A stretch of DNA of 64,000 nucleotides, taken from positions 1 to 64,000 of the forward strand of contig NZ_JAHBZY010000014.1 in NCBI RefSeq assembly GCF_019635155.1. The letters are read 5' to 3'. This document shows positions 10,705-18,789 of this stretch, piece by piece. The position numbers were made by a program, and so were the translations under genes. Positions within the stretch are counted from its first letter, which is position 1, and the number at the start of each line of letters is the position of its first letter. Origin of the DNA: Nitrosomonas sp. Its GTDB lineage: Bacteria; Pseudomonadota; Gammaproteobacteria; Burkholderiales; Nitrosomonadaceae. Below the pieces are notes generated by a model that did no database searches, was not told the DNA's origin, and was given only the letters and a program-made list of their open reading frames with translations.

Positions 10705-11163
10705 ATGGATACTCGCTCCCCTATCGAAGTGCGGGCTTTGCGTTATTTAGCGCAACGTGAGCACTCACGCCGGGAATTGGAGCAAAAATTATCCCGCCAT
10801 CAAAATCTTTGTGCTAGAGAAGAATTGTTGACCGTTTTGGATAAGCTGCAGCAGCAGGGTTATCTGAGCGATGAACGCATGGCGGAGCAAGTGGCGCGGC
10901 ATCGCCGCTCCCGGTTTGGCAGTCAGCGCATCGTGCATGAATTGAAATCCAAGGGTGTCGACGACCATTTGATTGGCAATATTCTCCCAGGTCTTAAAGA
11001 AACCGAACTGGAAACGGCACTGCATATTTGGCGGAAAAAATTCGATCAGCCGCCTGCGACTCGGGAAGAACGTGCGAAGCACATACGATTCATGATGAAT
11101 AGAGGTTTCTCCATGGAAACGATTCAACGAGTACTGACGCAAGCGGGCGAGGAAAATTCATGA
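10705..11163 (+). CDS. recX: Regulatory protein RecX
   Basis: RecX binds RecA filaments and limits their activity. The 152-aa protein has the three-helix repeat pattern of the family, beginning ALRYLAQREHSRRELEQKL, then LQQQGYLSDERMAEQVARHR and GSQRIVHELKSKGV. It lies five bases after recA and its last codons overlap the next start (ATGA at 11160), so recA-recX and the genes behind form one transcription unit. Confidence 0.95.
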   Translation: MDTRSPIEVRALRYLAQREHSRRELEQKLSRHQNLCAREELLTVLDKLQQQGYLSDERMAEQVARHRRSRFGSQRIVHELKSKGVDDHLIGNILPGLKETELETALHIWRKKFDQPPATREERAKHIRFMMNRGFSMETIQRVLTQAGEENS

Positions 11164-11525
11164 GATTCCGCCTTGTACCTATCCTGTTGATGCTGGTGTG
11201 GACGATGGCTGGCATGCCGGTCAAAGCCGACACGGTAACCCCGATCAATGCAATCATTTCCGCACCGGTCAATTTTGACGGCAAGGAAGTGCTATTGCGC
11301 GGCATTCCCAAAAGTCCCACGCGTTTGCCGCTGATCAACTTCAAAGCCTATGTGCTGGAAGACAGGAGTGGTGAGATTACGGTTTTAACCGAAGCCGATT
11401 TACCCAATATGAACGAAGAAATTACCATCCGCGCAGTCGTGAAAAGCCTGGCGATTGTCAAAGGCGAAGCGGTTGGCTTGACCGTTACCGAACTTGAACG
11501 ATACGAACAAATACAAAAACTATGA
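11160..11525 (+). CDS. Exported small protein of unknown function between recX and alaS
   Basis: The 121-aa product begins with a signal peptide (hydrophobic residues 5-19, cleavage likely after the Ala of VKA at about 23). The mature part of about 98 residues is all beta-like, with [17 protein letters not shown] and [12 protein letters not shown], which resembles OB-fold exported proteins; that fold is an inference. Its ATG overlaps the recX stop and its stop overlaps the alaS ATG, so it is translationally coupled on both sides. No enzymatic residues were recognised. Confidence 0.75.
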   Translation: MRFRLVPILLMLVWTMAGMPVKADTVTPINAIISAPVNFDGKEVLLRGIPKSPTRLPLINFKAYVLEDRSGEITVLTEADLPNMNEEITIRAVVKSLAIVKGEAVGLTVTELERYEQIQKL

Positions 11526-14119
11526 AAAGCAGCGAAATCCGCCAAAAATTTCTCGAATTCTTTGAATCGCACGGTCATACCGTTGTCGCATCGAGTCCGC
11601 TCGTGCCCGGCAACGATCCAACCTTATTATTCACCAACGCCGGCATGGTGCAATTCAAAGACGTATTCCTCGGACAAGACAAACGCCCTTACGTACGCGC
11701 CGTCAGCTCGCAGCGTTGCGTGCGCGCCGGCGGTAAACACAACGATTTGGAAAATGTCGGCTACACCGCGCGGCACCATACTTTTTTTGAAATGCTGGGC
11801 AATTTCAGTTTCGGCGATTATTTCAAACGCAACGCGATCTTGTTTGCCTGGGATTTCCTGACCAACACGCTCAAAATCCCGCGTGACAAACTGTGGGTCA
11901 CCGTGTATTCCGAAGACGACGAAGCTGCGGACATCTGGCTGAACGAAGTCGGCGTCGAACCATCCCGCGTGGTACGCATTGCGACCATGGACAATTTTTG
12001 GCAAATGGGCGATACCGGCCCGTGCGGTCCTTGTTCCGAGATTTTTTACGACCACGGCCCGGATATTGCCGGTGGCCCGCCGGGTTCCGCCGATGCCGAC
12101 GGTGATCGTTACATCGAAATCTGGAATCTGGTGTTCATGCAGTACAACCGCGATAGCAACGGTACATTGCACCCGCTGCCGAAACCGTCGGTCGATACCG
12201 GCATGGGATTGGAACGCATTTCCGCAGTGATGCAGCACGTGCACAGCAATTACGATATCGACCTGTTTCAAAGCCTGATCAAAGCCGCGGCGCGCGTGAC
12301 CCACACCCAAAACCTTGCCGACAACTCGCTCAAAGTCATCGCCGACCATATCCGCGCCTGTGCGTTCCTGATCACCGACGGCGTTATTCCCGGCAGTGAA
12401 GGTCGCGGTTATGTATTGCGCCGCATTATCCGCCGCGCCATCCGGCATGGTTACAAGCTTGGACAGAAACAACCATTCTTTCATCAACTCGTGGAAGACC
12501 TAAGTCAAGTGATGGGGCAAGCGTATCCCGAATTGACTGCCGCCAAAACGCGCGTCACGGCGGTGTTGCTGCAAGAAGAAGAACGCTTCGCCGAGACCTT
12601 GGAAAACGGCATGCAAATTCTGGAAGCCGCACTCAGCCAAAATATTAAAATGCTGGACGGTGAAACCGCGTTCCGCTTGTACGATACCTTTGGATTCCCC
12701 ATCGACCTGACCGCTGACATCGCCCGCGAGCGCGGCATCACCGTCGATCAAGCCGGTTTTGAGCAAGCCATGGCGCGCCAGCGCGAACAAGCGCGCGCCG
12801 CGAACAAATTCTCGATGCAGGAAGGGCTCGACTATCAAGGCGATCAAACCACGTTTTACGGGTACGACACGTTGCAGCACGAAGGGCAAATACTGGCGAT
12901 TTATAAACAAGGCAGCGCGGTCGATTTCGTTGAAGCCGGTGACGAAGCCGTGGTGGTACTCGATCAAACGCCGTTCTACGCCGAATCGGGCGGTCAGGTT
13001 GGCGATTGCGGCGAACTGCTCGCTGCCAACGGCACTTTTGAAGTTGCCGATACGCAAAAAATCCAGGCTGGCGTGTTCGGCCACAAAGGCCTGCTGCGCA
13101 GCGGCCGCTTGGTCATCCGCGACAGCGTGCAAGCTCGGGTTAATCCGCAAACCCGCGTCAGTACCGCCAACAACCACTCCGCCACGCATTTGCTGCACGC
13201 GGCGTTGCGCAAAGTGCTCGGCACGCATGTCACGCAGAAAGGTTCGCTGGTCGACCCCAACCGGCTGCGCTTCGATTTCTCGCACAACGCGTCGATGAGC
13301 GCCGATGAAATCCGCGAAACCGAACGCCTGGTCAACGAACAAATCCGTAACAACTGCGTAGTCGAAGCCGCGTCGATGAAATACGACGATGCGATCAAAC
13401 GCGGCGCGATGGCGCTATTCGGCGAAAAATACACAGACGTGGTGCGCGTCATCGGCATGGGCGAATTCTCCACTGAATTATGCGGCGGCACGCATGTACC
13501 GCAAGTCGGCCAAATCGGCCTGTTTAAAATCGTCGCCGAATCGGGCGTCGCCGCCGGTATCCGCCGTGTCGAGGCGGTGACCGGTAAAGGCGCGATCGAT
13601 TACGTGCAGCAACGCGAAGCGCAATTGCTCGAAATCGCGCACACACTCAAAGCCAACCCGCAGGAAGTCACGCAAAAAATCGCCCAGATCATCGACAACG
13701 TGCGGCAAACCGAAAAAGAACTGGCACGCCTGAAAACCAAAATGGCCAGCTCACAAGGCGCCGACCTGGCATCGCAAGCGCAAGACGTCAACGGCGTCAA
13801 AGTACTCGCTGCCAACCTGGAAAACGCCGACGCCAAAACGCTACGCGAAACGCTCGATCAACTCAAAGACACACTCAAATCCTGCGCGATTGTGCTCAGT
13901 ACCGTGACCGACGGTAAAGTCACCCTAATCGCCGGCGTCAGTGCCGACCTCACCAACAAAGTCAAAGCCGGCGAACTGGTCAACTTCGTCGCCCAGCAAG
14001 TCGGCGGCAAAGGCGGCGGACGGCCGGATATGGCACAGGCAGGGGGTACGCAGCCGGAGCAATTGCCTGAGGCGCTTCAAGGTGTGAAAGGGTGGGTTGA
14101 AACGAAAGTCGTGCAGTAG
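11522..14119 (+). CDS. alaS: Alanyl-tRNA synthetase
   Basis: It charges tRNA-Ala and edits mischarged Ser/Gly. The 865-aa protein is complete. The class II catalytic domain begins [17 protein letters not shown], the editing domain contains [14 protein letters not shown] and the zinc-binding ELCGGTHV, and the C-terminal DHHA1 domain ends with [15 protein letters not shown]. The start overlaps the stop of the previous gene (ATGA). A second, diverged copy of its last 50 codons lies about 560 bases downstream, behind hicAB. Codon use is strongly GC3-biased, which is why long antisense frames occur here. Confidence 0.98.
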   Translation: MKSSEIRQKFLEFFESHGHTVVASSPLVPGNDPTLLFTNAGMVQFKDVFLGQDKRPYVRAVSSQRCVRAGGKHNDLENVGYTARHHTFFEMLGNFSFGDYFKRNAILFAWDFLTNTLKIPRDKLWVTVYSEDDEAADIWLNEVGVEPSRVVRIATMDNFWQMGDTGPCGPCSEIFYDHGPDIAGGPPGSADADGDRYIEIWNLVFMQYNRDSNGTLHPLPKPSVDTGMGLERISAVMQHVHSNYDIDLFQSLIKAAARVTHTQNLADNSLKVIADHIRACAFLITDGVIPGSEGRGYVLRRIIRRAIRHGYKLGQKQPFFHQLVEDLSQVMGQAYPELTAAKTRVTAVLLQEEERFAETLENGMQILEAALSQNIKMLDGETAFRLYDTFGFPIDLTADIARERGITVDQAGFEQAMARQREQARAANKFSMQEGLDYQGDQTTFYGYDTLQHEGQILAIYKQGSAVDFVEAGDEAVVVLDQTPFYAESGGQVGDCGELLAANGTFEVADTQKIQAGVFGHKGLLRSGRLVIRDSVQARVNPQTRVSTANNHSATHLLHAALRKVLGTHVTQKGSLVDPNRLRFDFSHNASMSADEIRETERLVNEQIRNNCVVEAASMKYDDAIKRGAMALFGEKYTDVVRVIGMGEFSTELCGGTHVPQVGQIGLFKIVAESGVAAGIRRVEAVTGKGAIDYVQQREAQLLEIAHTLKANPQEVTQKIAQIIDNVRQTEKELARLKTKMASSQGADLASQAQDVNGVKVLAANLENADAKTLRETLDQLKDTLKSCAIVLSTVTDGKVTLIAGVSADLTNKVKAGELVNFVAQQVGGKGGGRPDMAQAGGTQPEQLPEALQGVKGWVETKVVQ

Positions 14120-14215
14120 TCACAATCACCTTTGACTCATCGCAATAATCCCGGTTTAGTACCTGGCTCCGCATCGCGATTCGTTGTAATAGTTAGCTGA
14201 ATTTGGATAATTAAA

Positions 14216-14476
14216 ATGGGAAAGTATTCAAAACTCAGAATGAAAATTCTGACGGGCAGTGCTGATGCCGACATCGCATTTTCCGAACTTTGCCAATTAT
14301 TGATCCGATTAGGATTCGCTGAGCGACTAAAAGGAAGTCATCACATTTTTACTCGCGAAGACATTGAAGAAATTATTAATTTGCAACCGAAACACAGTAA
14401 AGCGAAACCGTATCAAGTCAAACAGGTTAGAATGCTATTGACGAAGTATCGTATGGGAGAATACGACATTGATTAA
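14216..14476 (+). CDS. hicA: HicA-like mRNA-interferase toxin
   Basis: This small dsRBD-fold toxin of the HicAB module cleaves mRNA. Its 86 aa show the hallmark Gly-Ser-His-His at residues 40-43, followed by IFTR, and a basic C-terminal helix (KPYQVKQVRMLLTKYR). It is slightly longer than the typical 60-80 aa. It lies just after alaS and overlaps the hicB start by eight bases. Family assignment rests on the motif and the neighbour. Confidence 0.85.
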   Translation: MGKYSKLRMKILTGSADADIAFSELCQLLIRLGFAERLKGSHHIFTREDIEEIINLQPKHSKAKPYQVKQVRMLLTKYRMGEYDID

Positions 14477-14678
14477 ATACGAATTAATTATTTACTGGAG
14501 CGAAAACGATCAAGCTTTCATCGCCGAAGTTCCGGAATTACCCGGTTGCATGGCAGATGGGGAAACCTACGAACTAGCCGTTGCCAATGTAAAAACCGTC
14601 ATCGAACAGTGGATAGAAACCGCTCGGGAACTGGGCAGGGTGATCCCGGAGCCTAAAGGCAGGTTAATGTTTGCGTGA
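14469..14678 (+). CDS. hicB: HicB-like antitoxin
   Basis: The 69-aa protein has the HicB signature: [31 protein letters not shown] and then a helix of the [20 protein letters not shown] type. It begins with TTG inside the hicA 3' end and is translationally coupled to it. A separate DNA-binding domain is not visible, which is common for short HicB. It neutralises the HicA product. Its stop overlaps an ATG that opens the alaS-tail copy. Confidence 0.85.
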   Translation: MIKYELIIYWSENDQAFIAEVPELPGCMADGETYELAVANVKTVIEQWIETARELGRVIPEPKGRLMFA

Positions 14679-14848
14679 TGGGGCTGTTAAAACGACAAGT
14701 CAACATCGACGAACTGGTTAACTTCGTTGCCCAGCAATTCGGCGGCAAACGGCCGGACTTGGCGCAAGCGGGAGGAACCCAACCGGAGCGGTTGTCAGAG
14801 GCACTTGGGGGAATGAAAGGGTGGATTGAGAGAAAATTCGCGACGTGA
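14678..14848 (+). pseudogene. Duplicated 3' tail of alaS (56-codon open fragment)
   Basis: The ATG overlaps the hicB stop (ATGA) and the frame encodes 56 residues. From residue 11 it matches the last 50 or so residues of ala[34 protein letters not shown] and MKGWIERKF against the corresponding alaS end. Nucleotide identity is clear but diverged, and Gly residues of the GGGRPD loop are missing. It cannot be a functional synthetase. Either hicAB was inserted so that a copy of the alaS end remained distal, or a tandem duplication was later interrupted. Whether it is translated is unknown. Confidence 0.85.
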
Positions 14849-14976
14849 ACTTGATTCATTCACAACATTTTCGATTCGGGGTCTAGTCTTGAGCTATATT
14901 ATTATTAAGTTCTTTGCCTTTTAGCATTACTTTTTTATTATTGATTCTGTTTTTTTACAGAAAGTCAAATATGAAC

Positions 14977-15005
14977 TTGACATGGTCATTTTAAGACACT
15001 AATAT
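14977..15005 (+). promoter_or_regulatory. Near-consensus sigma-70 promoter of the ParA-like gene
   Basis: TTGACA (14977-14982), a 17-base spacer, then TAATAT (15000-15005). The predicted start lies near 15012, about 27 bases before the ATG at 15039. It is the strongest-looking promoter in the window and overlaps an inverted repeat. Behind the alaS fragment, 14849-14976 holds no gene and only a weak TTCTGT/ACAGAA hairpin at 14945-14962. Confidence 0.8.
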
Positions 15006-15018
15006 GTCTGAAAATGAC
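14985..15018. promoter_or_regulatory. Palindromic operator overlapping the ParA-like gene promoter
   Basis: Two 14-base arms (14985-14998 and 15005-15018, 13 of 14 complementary) are separated by six bases and cover the promoter spacer, the -10 edge and the transcription start. A repressor bound here would block RNA polymerase, as in autoregulated partition or antitoxin operons. The binding protein is unknown. Confidence 0.65.
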
Positions 15019-15038
15019 TATTGCTAGAGGAAAAACTT

Positions 15039-16058
15039 ATGTTGAGTTATGTATTTTGGAATAACAAGGGTGGTACGGGAAAAACCAGCTTAGCATTTCA
15101 GACAATCTGTCGATATGCAGACAAAAATCCCGACAAACGGATACTCGCAATTGATGTATGTCCCCAAGCTAATCTATCCGAGCTATTATTAGGTGGGCTA
15201 GACAACGATGGCAGTCGCACTTTACTAGAAAGACAAGGCTTAACACCTCGTTGCAGCATTGGTGGGTACTTTCAATTAAGACTTCCTGCTCCATTTACTT
15301 CGCCGACATTCTCAATCCGCGATTTTTTTACTAGACCTGTTGATTACAATAGAAATATTCCTGAGAATATAGACCTGCTTGCTGGGGATCCACTATTGGA
15401 GTTACAAGCTAATGCAATAAATACCTTAGCTAATACCCAAATTCCTGGTACTGATACATGGATTGAAATTATTGATTGGCTTAAAGACGCACTTGATCAA
15501 GTAGAAGGTGAATATGATGTAGTTTTCTTTGATGCTAATCCCAGTTTTTCTATTTATACACAAATCGCTATTTCTTCTGCAAACCGCCTCATAATACCAG
15601 TTATGGCTGATGATTCTTCTCGAAGAGCAATTCAGAATGCATTCTCTCTAGTGTATGGACTGAAATTACCCTCAGATATCTATTCTAAGTATGCTTTTGC
15701 TACTAAATTGCATTCTGCAAATCGTTTGCTACCAAAAGTACATCTAGTAGCTAAAAATCGAATAACTCAATATATGGGATCTGCATCTGCGTATGCAGCA
15801 GTATTGCGATCCATTGAGCAAGATGTATCTAATTTAATTCACTCCAATCCTGATATTTTTACATTTCACAGTGTTGAAAAAGGAATAGTTGATATCCGTG
15901 ATTTTCAAACTACTGGTGTCGTTGCTTTTGCTAGAGGATGCCCTTTTTACGCTCAACCCAGTGGAAAATTAACCGTTGGCTCTCAGCGTGTTCAAGTACA
16001 AGAGAGCTATAAACAAAACTGTATCAACGCTGTTGATTCTATTGTTTGTAAGCTGTAA
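15039..16058 (+). CDS. Orphan ParA/Soj-like ATPase
   Basis: ATG 15039 follows an AGAGG site and gives 339 aa; the frame extends to a TTG six codons upstream. The deviant Walker A motif (NNKGGTGKTS) and the Walker A' region (DVCPQANLS, where DxDPQ is usual), plus the Walker B-like VVFFDANPSF, place it in the ParA/MinD family. No parB, parS cluster or origin follows. The gene is A+T-rich compared with alaS and the recA operon, which suggests acquisition. It has its own strong promoter with operator. It could segregate or position something, or be a regulatory or defence ATPase; context does not decide. Confidence 0.8.
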   Translation: MLSYVFWNNKGGTGKTSLAFQTICRYADKNPDKRILAIDVCPQANLSELLLGGLDNDGSRTLLERQGLTPRCSIGGYFQLRLPAPFTSPTFSIRDFFTRPVDYNRNIPENIDLLAGDPLLELQANAINTLANTQIPGTDTWIEIIDWLKDALDQVEGEYDVVFFDANPSFSIYTQIAISSANRLIIPVMADDSSRRAIQNAFSLVYGLKLPSDIYSKYAFATKLHSANRLLPKVHLVAKNRITQYMGSASAYAAVLRSIEQDVSNLIHSNPDIFTFHSVEKGIVDIRDFQTTGVVAFARGCPFYAQPSGKLTVGSQRVQVQESYKQNCINAVDSIVCKL

Positions 16059-16090
16059 CCCGTAAGGCGGAAACCCATTAGGGTGTTCCT

Positions 16091-16121
16091 CCGCATGACG
16101 CGATAAAATCGCGTCATGCGG
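16091..16121. terminator. Strong hairpin after the ParA-like gene
   Basis: Perfect 14-bp arms (16091-16104 and 16108-16121) with a three-base loop lie 33 bases after the ParA-like stop and overlap the last codons of the converging hicB-like gene. There is no T run, so a REP-like element or a hairpin slowing convergent transcription are alternatives to a true terminator. Confidence 0.5.
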
Positions 16122-16326
16122 GAACCTCAATGTATTGAACGATGCTGGTTGGTTGCGGTATGGGTAAACCATCTTCCATCATTCCTTCGATATGCAGCCC
16201 AATGGCTTCGCGAATATCCCGTTCCGTTTCTTCAATGGTCGATCCGGTTGTAACGCATCCCGGTAAATCCGGCACATAAGCCGAATAATTATTTCCTGCT
16301 TTTTCTACAACGATTGCATAACGCAT
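16114..16326 (-). CDS. Orphan HicB-like antitoxin
   Basis: The 70-aa product has the HicB fold signature (YAIVVEKAGNNYSAYVPDLPGC, then ETERDIREAIGLHIEGMMEDG). No hicA-like gene adjoins it on either side. The second HicB here differs from the one at 14469 and points the other way. It may have lost its toxin or act on one elsewhere. A GGAGTGAA-type site precedes the ATG. Bases 16327-16435 contain only the MNT/HEPN promoter region. Confidence 0.8.
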   Translation of the reverse strand: MRYAIVVEKAGNNYSAYVPDLPGCVTTGSTIEETERDIREAIGLHIEGMMEDGLPIPQPTSIVQYIEVPA

Positions 16327-16392
16327 GATTCACTCCTTGAATTTTGCTTGCTTAAGTATGCTGTTATTTCGCAAATTTTGTTAACGATGCGG

Positions 16393-16419
16393 TAGCATAG
16401 TGGCATTTCGATAATGCTA
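16393..16419. promoter_or_regulatory. Candidate operator of the MNT/HEPN module
   Basis: TAGCAT (16393-16398) and ATGCTA (16414-16419) form an inverted repeat 15 bases apart, ending 17 bases before the antitoxin ATG. Many toxin-antitoxin operons regulate themselves through such sites. The repeat is short, so the evidence is weak. Confidence 0.3.
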
Positions 16420-16435
16420 ACTCTGGAAACAGAAC

Positions 16436-16729
16436 ATGATGAACCGACAGCAAGTTCTCGACACTTTACGCACACTCAAGCCTGATTTGATCGAGCGTTT
16501 CGGCGTAACACGCTTGGCTTTATTTGGCTCTACTGCGCGCGATGAGGCGAAAGAAAATAGCGATATCGATATTGTGATCGCTTTTGACGGACCGGCGACA
16601 TCCAAGAAGTATTTTGGCGTGCAATTTTTGCTGGAAGATCAATTAGGGCGTCCGGTCGATTTGGTCACTGAGAAAGCATTGCGCCCGGAATTAAAGCCCT
16701 TTATTGAAAGAGAAGCGATTGATGTCTGA
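16436..16729 (+). CDS. mntA: MNT-type nucleotidyltransferase antitoxin (MntA-like)
   Basis: The 97-aa protein carries the minimal nucleotidyltransferase motif GSTARDEAKENSDIDIVI (GSxxR plus SDIDI, with the metal-binding aspartates). In characterised HEPN/MNT modules the MntA partner silences HepT by adenylylating it near the HEPN active site. It overlaps the following HEPN gene by eight bases, the standard arrangement. A second ATG occurs at 16439. Confidence 0.85.
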   Translation: MMNRQQVLDTLRTLKPDLIERFGVTRLALFGSTARDEAKENSDIDIVIAFDGPATSKKYFGVQFLLEDQLGRPVDLVTEKALRPELKPFIEREAIDV

Positions 16730-17066
16730 ACGCGAATGGCGGTTTTATCTAGGGGATATGATCAGTTTTGCTGAGAAGGTGCTGGTTTATACGGAAGGGT
16801 TGGATCAAACAGCGTTTGTAGCTTCGGGTTTGAATTACGACGCCACCGTGCGAAACCTCGAGCTCATCGGAGAAGCCGCAACGCATATACCAGTTGAAAT
16901 TCAAGAAAAACATAGCGCAGTGGCTTGGCGGCAGGTGATAGCAACGCGCAACCGGCTTATTCACGGTTATCTCGGAATTGATAATGATACGCTATGGAGC
17001 ATCATTAAGGACGACGTCCCTGTCCTGATAATGCGATTACGCCAGATCAGCAGCAGTCTAAAATAA
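16722..17066 (+). CDS. hepT: HEPN-domain toxin (HepT-like, DUF86)
   Basis: ATG 16722 lies inside the 3' end of the MNT gene; 114 aa. The all-helical DUF86/HEPN domain has the catalytic RNRLIHGY motif (R-x4-6-H) at about residues 87-94, after a typical LELIGEAATHIP helix. HEPN toxins are RNases. Together with the upstream gene it forms a complete HEPN/MNT pair. Confidence 0.88.
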   Translation: MSEREWRFYLGDMISFAEKVLVYTEGLDQTAFVASGLNYDATVRNLELIGEAATHIPVEIQEKHSAVAWRQVIATRNRLIHGYLGIDNDTLWSIIKDDVPVLIMRLRQISSSLK

Positions 17067-17176
17067 CCAGAGATAATAATGGCACAATGAAAGCTATTCC
17101 ATGATACAGCGAACTATAAGAGCTGCTGGCAAAAAATTCCAAAAAACTGATTGCAGAATAACAATCAAGAGCACCG

Positions 17177-17632
17177 ATGAAATTTGAACGGCTGATCACC
17201 ATTATCACCAACCTCGCCGTGGTAGCAGGTATGGTGCTGGTGGTATTCGAACTGCAACAAAACCGCGAGGCGATTCAGATTGCGCATCAGCTATCCCTCG
17301 CGGGATTGGTGAGTCAAGCGCATCTGGCCGTTGCATCGGATCAAGAACTTGCGCACCTGATAGCTCGCGCAAAGCGTAACGACACACAGGATTTCAGTTC
17401 CGCGGATATTGAGCGCGTCAATCAATGGGCATTGGCATTCCTTGAACCGCGCATCAGCTCGTACCATCTCAGGAGCAACGAGTTCGTTGTACTGGAAGAT
17501 TGGTGCGATCTCATGCGCGATTTTACCGATCTCTACCGGCATCCCTATTTTGGCGCCATCGTGAAATCAGATCTTAGCTACGCCGATGCCATAGTGGCCG
17601 ATATCGAGAATCGCTGTACTGTGAATAAATAA
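17177..17632 (+). CDS. Hypothetical membrane-anchored protein (151 aa)
   Basis: One transmembrane segment is predicted at about residues 8-27, followed by a helical domain of about 120 residues with conserved-looking Trp, His and Arg (ALAFLEPRISSYH, DWCDLMRDFTDLYRHPYF). The ATG follows a weak site (GAGCACCG). It lies between two toxin-antitoxin pairs. I do not recognise a function. The distances (110 bases before, 110 after) suggest its own transcript. Confidence 0.6.
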   Translation: MKFERLITIITNLAVVAGMVLVVFELQQNREAIQIAHQLSLAGLVSQAHLAVASDQELAHLIARAKRNDTQDFSSADIERVNQWALAFLEPRISSYHLRSNEFVVLEDWCDLMRDFTDLYRHPYFGAIVKSDLSYADAIVADIENRCTVNK

Positions 17633-17681
17633 CCTGTAAGACTTTGGCATACTTGCATAAATTTATTCGAGTATTTTCAGT

Positions 17682-17720
17682 GGGGTAGAAATTGTAGCAA
17701 TATGCTACAATTTCTACCCC
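17682..17720. promoter_or_regulatory. Perfect 18-bp palindrome before the ParD-like/zeta pair
   Basis: Arms 17682-17699 and 17703-17720 are fully complementary, with a three-base spacer, and a T run follows (17725-17731). It ends 22 bases before the antitoxin ATG and lies 50 bases after the previous stop. Read as RNA it is an ideal intrinsic terminator for the gene before it; read as DNA it is an operator with core TAGCA-N3-TGCTA. If it terminates, the TA pair must be started inside or after it. Confidence 0.7.
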
Positions 17721-17742
17721 AGTTCTTTTTTGGAATTAAATC

Positions 17743-18150
17743 ATGGCAAAAGCAGCCTCTCCGATACGTTTGCAGGATGAATTAATGCAAGCCGCAGCAT
17801 TGACCGCAGGGCGGTTTCATCGCAGTACCGCCGAGCAAATCGAATACTGGGCGGAAATGGGGCGTAATGTTGACCATATGCTGAATCCGGACGATTTTCT
17901 GGCAATTTCCGCGGGGTTGGCGAAAATTATCGTTGAGCCTATTGTCAGTGAGCCGGTTGAAGCAACAGAATTATTTCACTCACTGGAAGATGATCGTGCC
18001 AGCGGCGTTTTGCCGGAAACAGTGACTAATAGCATGCTCAAGTATCAGGTTTCCTTAGCGCACCCCGGTTACCTGGAAAAAATTCACCCGGATGGCCGGA
18101 TTCAAACGGGGAAATTTCAGGGTGGCGAGTTTATCGTAATTGATGATTGA
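17743..18150 (+). CDS. ParD-like antitoxin partner of a zeta-type toxin
   Basis: The 135-aa protein starts AKAASPIRLQDELMQAAALTAGRFHRSTAEQIEYWAEMGR (ribbon-helix-helix type N-terminus of the ParD-like family) and ends with a short beta-rich tail. It overlaps the zeta-like gene by four bases. It probably binds the palindrome upstream and neutralises the kinase, by analogy with other antitoxins; neither is shown. Confidence 0.75.
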   Translation: MAKAASPIRLQDELMQAAALTAGRFHRSTAEQIEYWAEMGRNVDHMLNPDDFLAISAGLAKIIVEPIVSEPVEATELFHSLEDDRASGVLPETVTNSMLKYQVSLAHPGYLEKIHPDGRIQTGKFQGGEFIVIDD

Positions 18151-18740
18151 CAACATTGAGCAGGAAGAAACAACTCTGGTTGTTGGCCGGGGGCAATGGT
18201 GCGGGTAAAAGCACCTTTTATCGCACCCGGCTCGCACCGCGCAGTTTGTCGTTCGTGAATGCGGATATCATCGCTAAACTGCTTTACCCGCAAGCGCCCG
18301 AAGCGCATAGCTATCAAGCTGCCAAACTAGCGGAACAAATGCGCTTGCAGCTGCTGCGGCATGGCCGCAGTTTTTGCTTTGAAACGGTATTCTCGCATCC
18401 GTCGAAAATCGACTTCGTTGCACAGGCCAAATCGCTTGGTTTTGAAATTGTTCTGGTGTTCATTCATCTTGGTGATCCGGCGCTCAATCAGGCGCGTATC
18501 GTACAAAGAGTGAGCGAAGGCGGTCACAATGTTCCGTATGACAAAGTCTTCAACCGAATTCCAAGGACGCTTAAATTGATCAAAAAAACATTTTCACTAT
18601 GCGATCAAGTGTATATTTTGGACAATTCCCGCGCGGATAATCCGTTCCAGCAATTGGCTGTGATTCGCAATGGGCAGGTTGTATTCGGGCATGATGTCAT
18701 GCCCGACTGGTGCAGGGAATTACTAGCTGAATCTCCTTAG
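18147..18740 (+). CDS. Zeta-toxin-like P-loop kinase
   Basis: The 197-aa protein has the Walker A motif AGGNGAGKST (about residues 14-23), the sensor VNADII, the FETVFSHPSK motif, and the Arg-rich helix NQARIVQRVSEGGHNVP. These match the zeta toxin/UDP-N-acetylglucosamine kinase-like family that phosphorylates a cell-wall precursor. The start is TTG 18147, overlapping the antitoxin stop; an ATG at 18143 is in another frame. It ends the accessory island, facing pilU. Confidence 0.82.
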   Translation: MTTLSRKKQLWLLAGGNGAGKSTFYRTRLAPRSLSFVNADIIAKLLYPQAPEAHSYQAAKLAEQMRLQLLRHGRSFCFETVFSHPSKIDFVAQAKSLGFEIVLVFIHLGDPALNQARIVQRVSEGGHNVPYDKVFNRIPRTLKLIKKTFSLCDQVYILDNSRADNPFQQLAVIRNGQVVFGHDVMPDWCRELLAESP

Positions 18741-18789
18741 TATTTTTTCAATAGCGCGCTGTGCGAAGCAACAACACACGAAATTTTGC

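Noticed and set aside
11627-13342. Long antisense frames opposite alaS
   Set aside because: They follow from the GC3 codon bias of alaS; no ribosome sites or domains.
15021-15038. TTG start for the ParA-like gene
   Set aside because: It would place the ribosome site inside the frame; ATG 15039 is well spaced from AGAGG.
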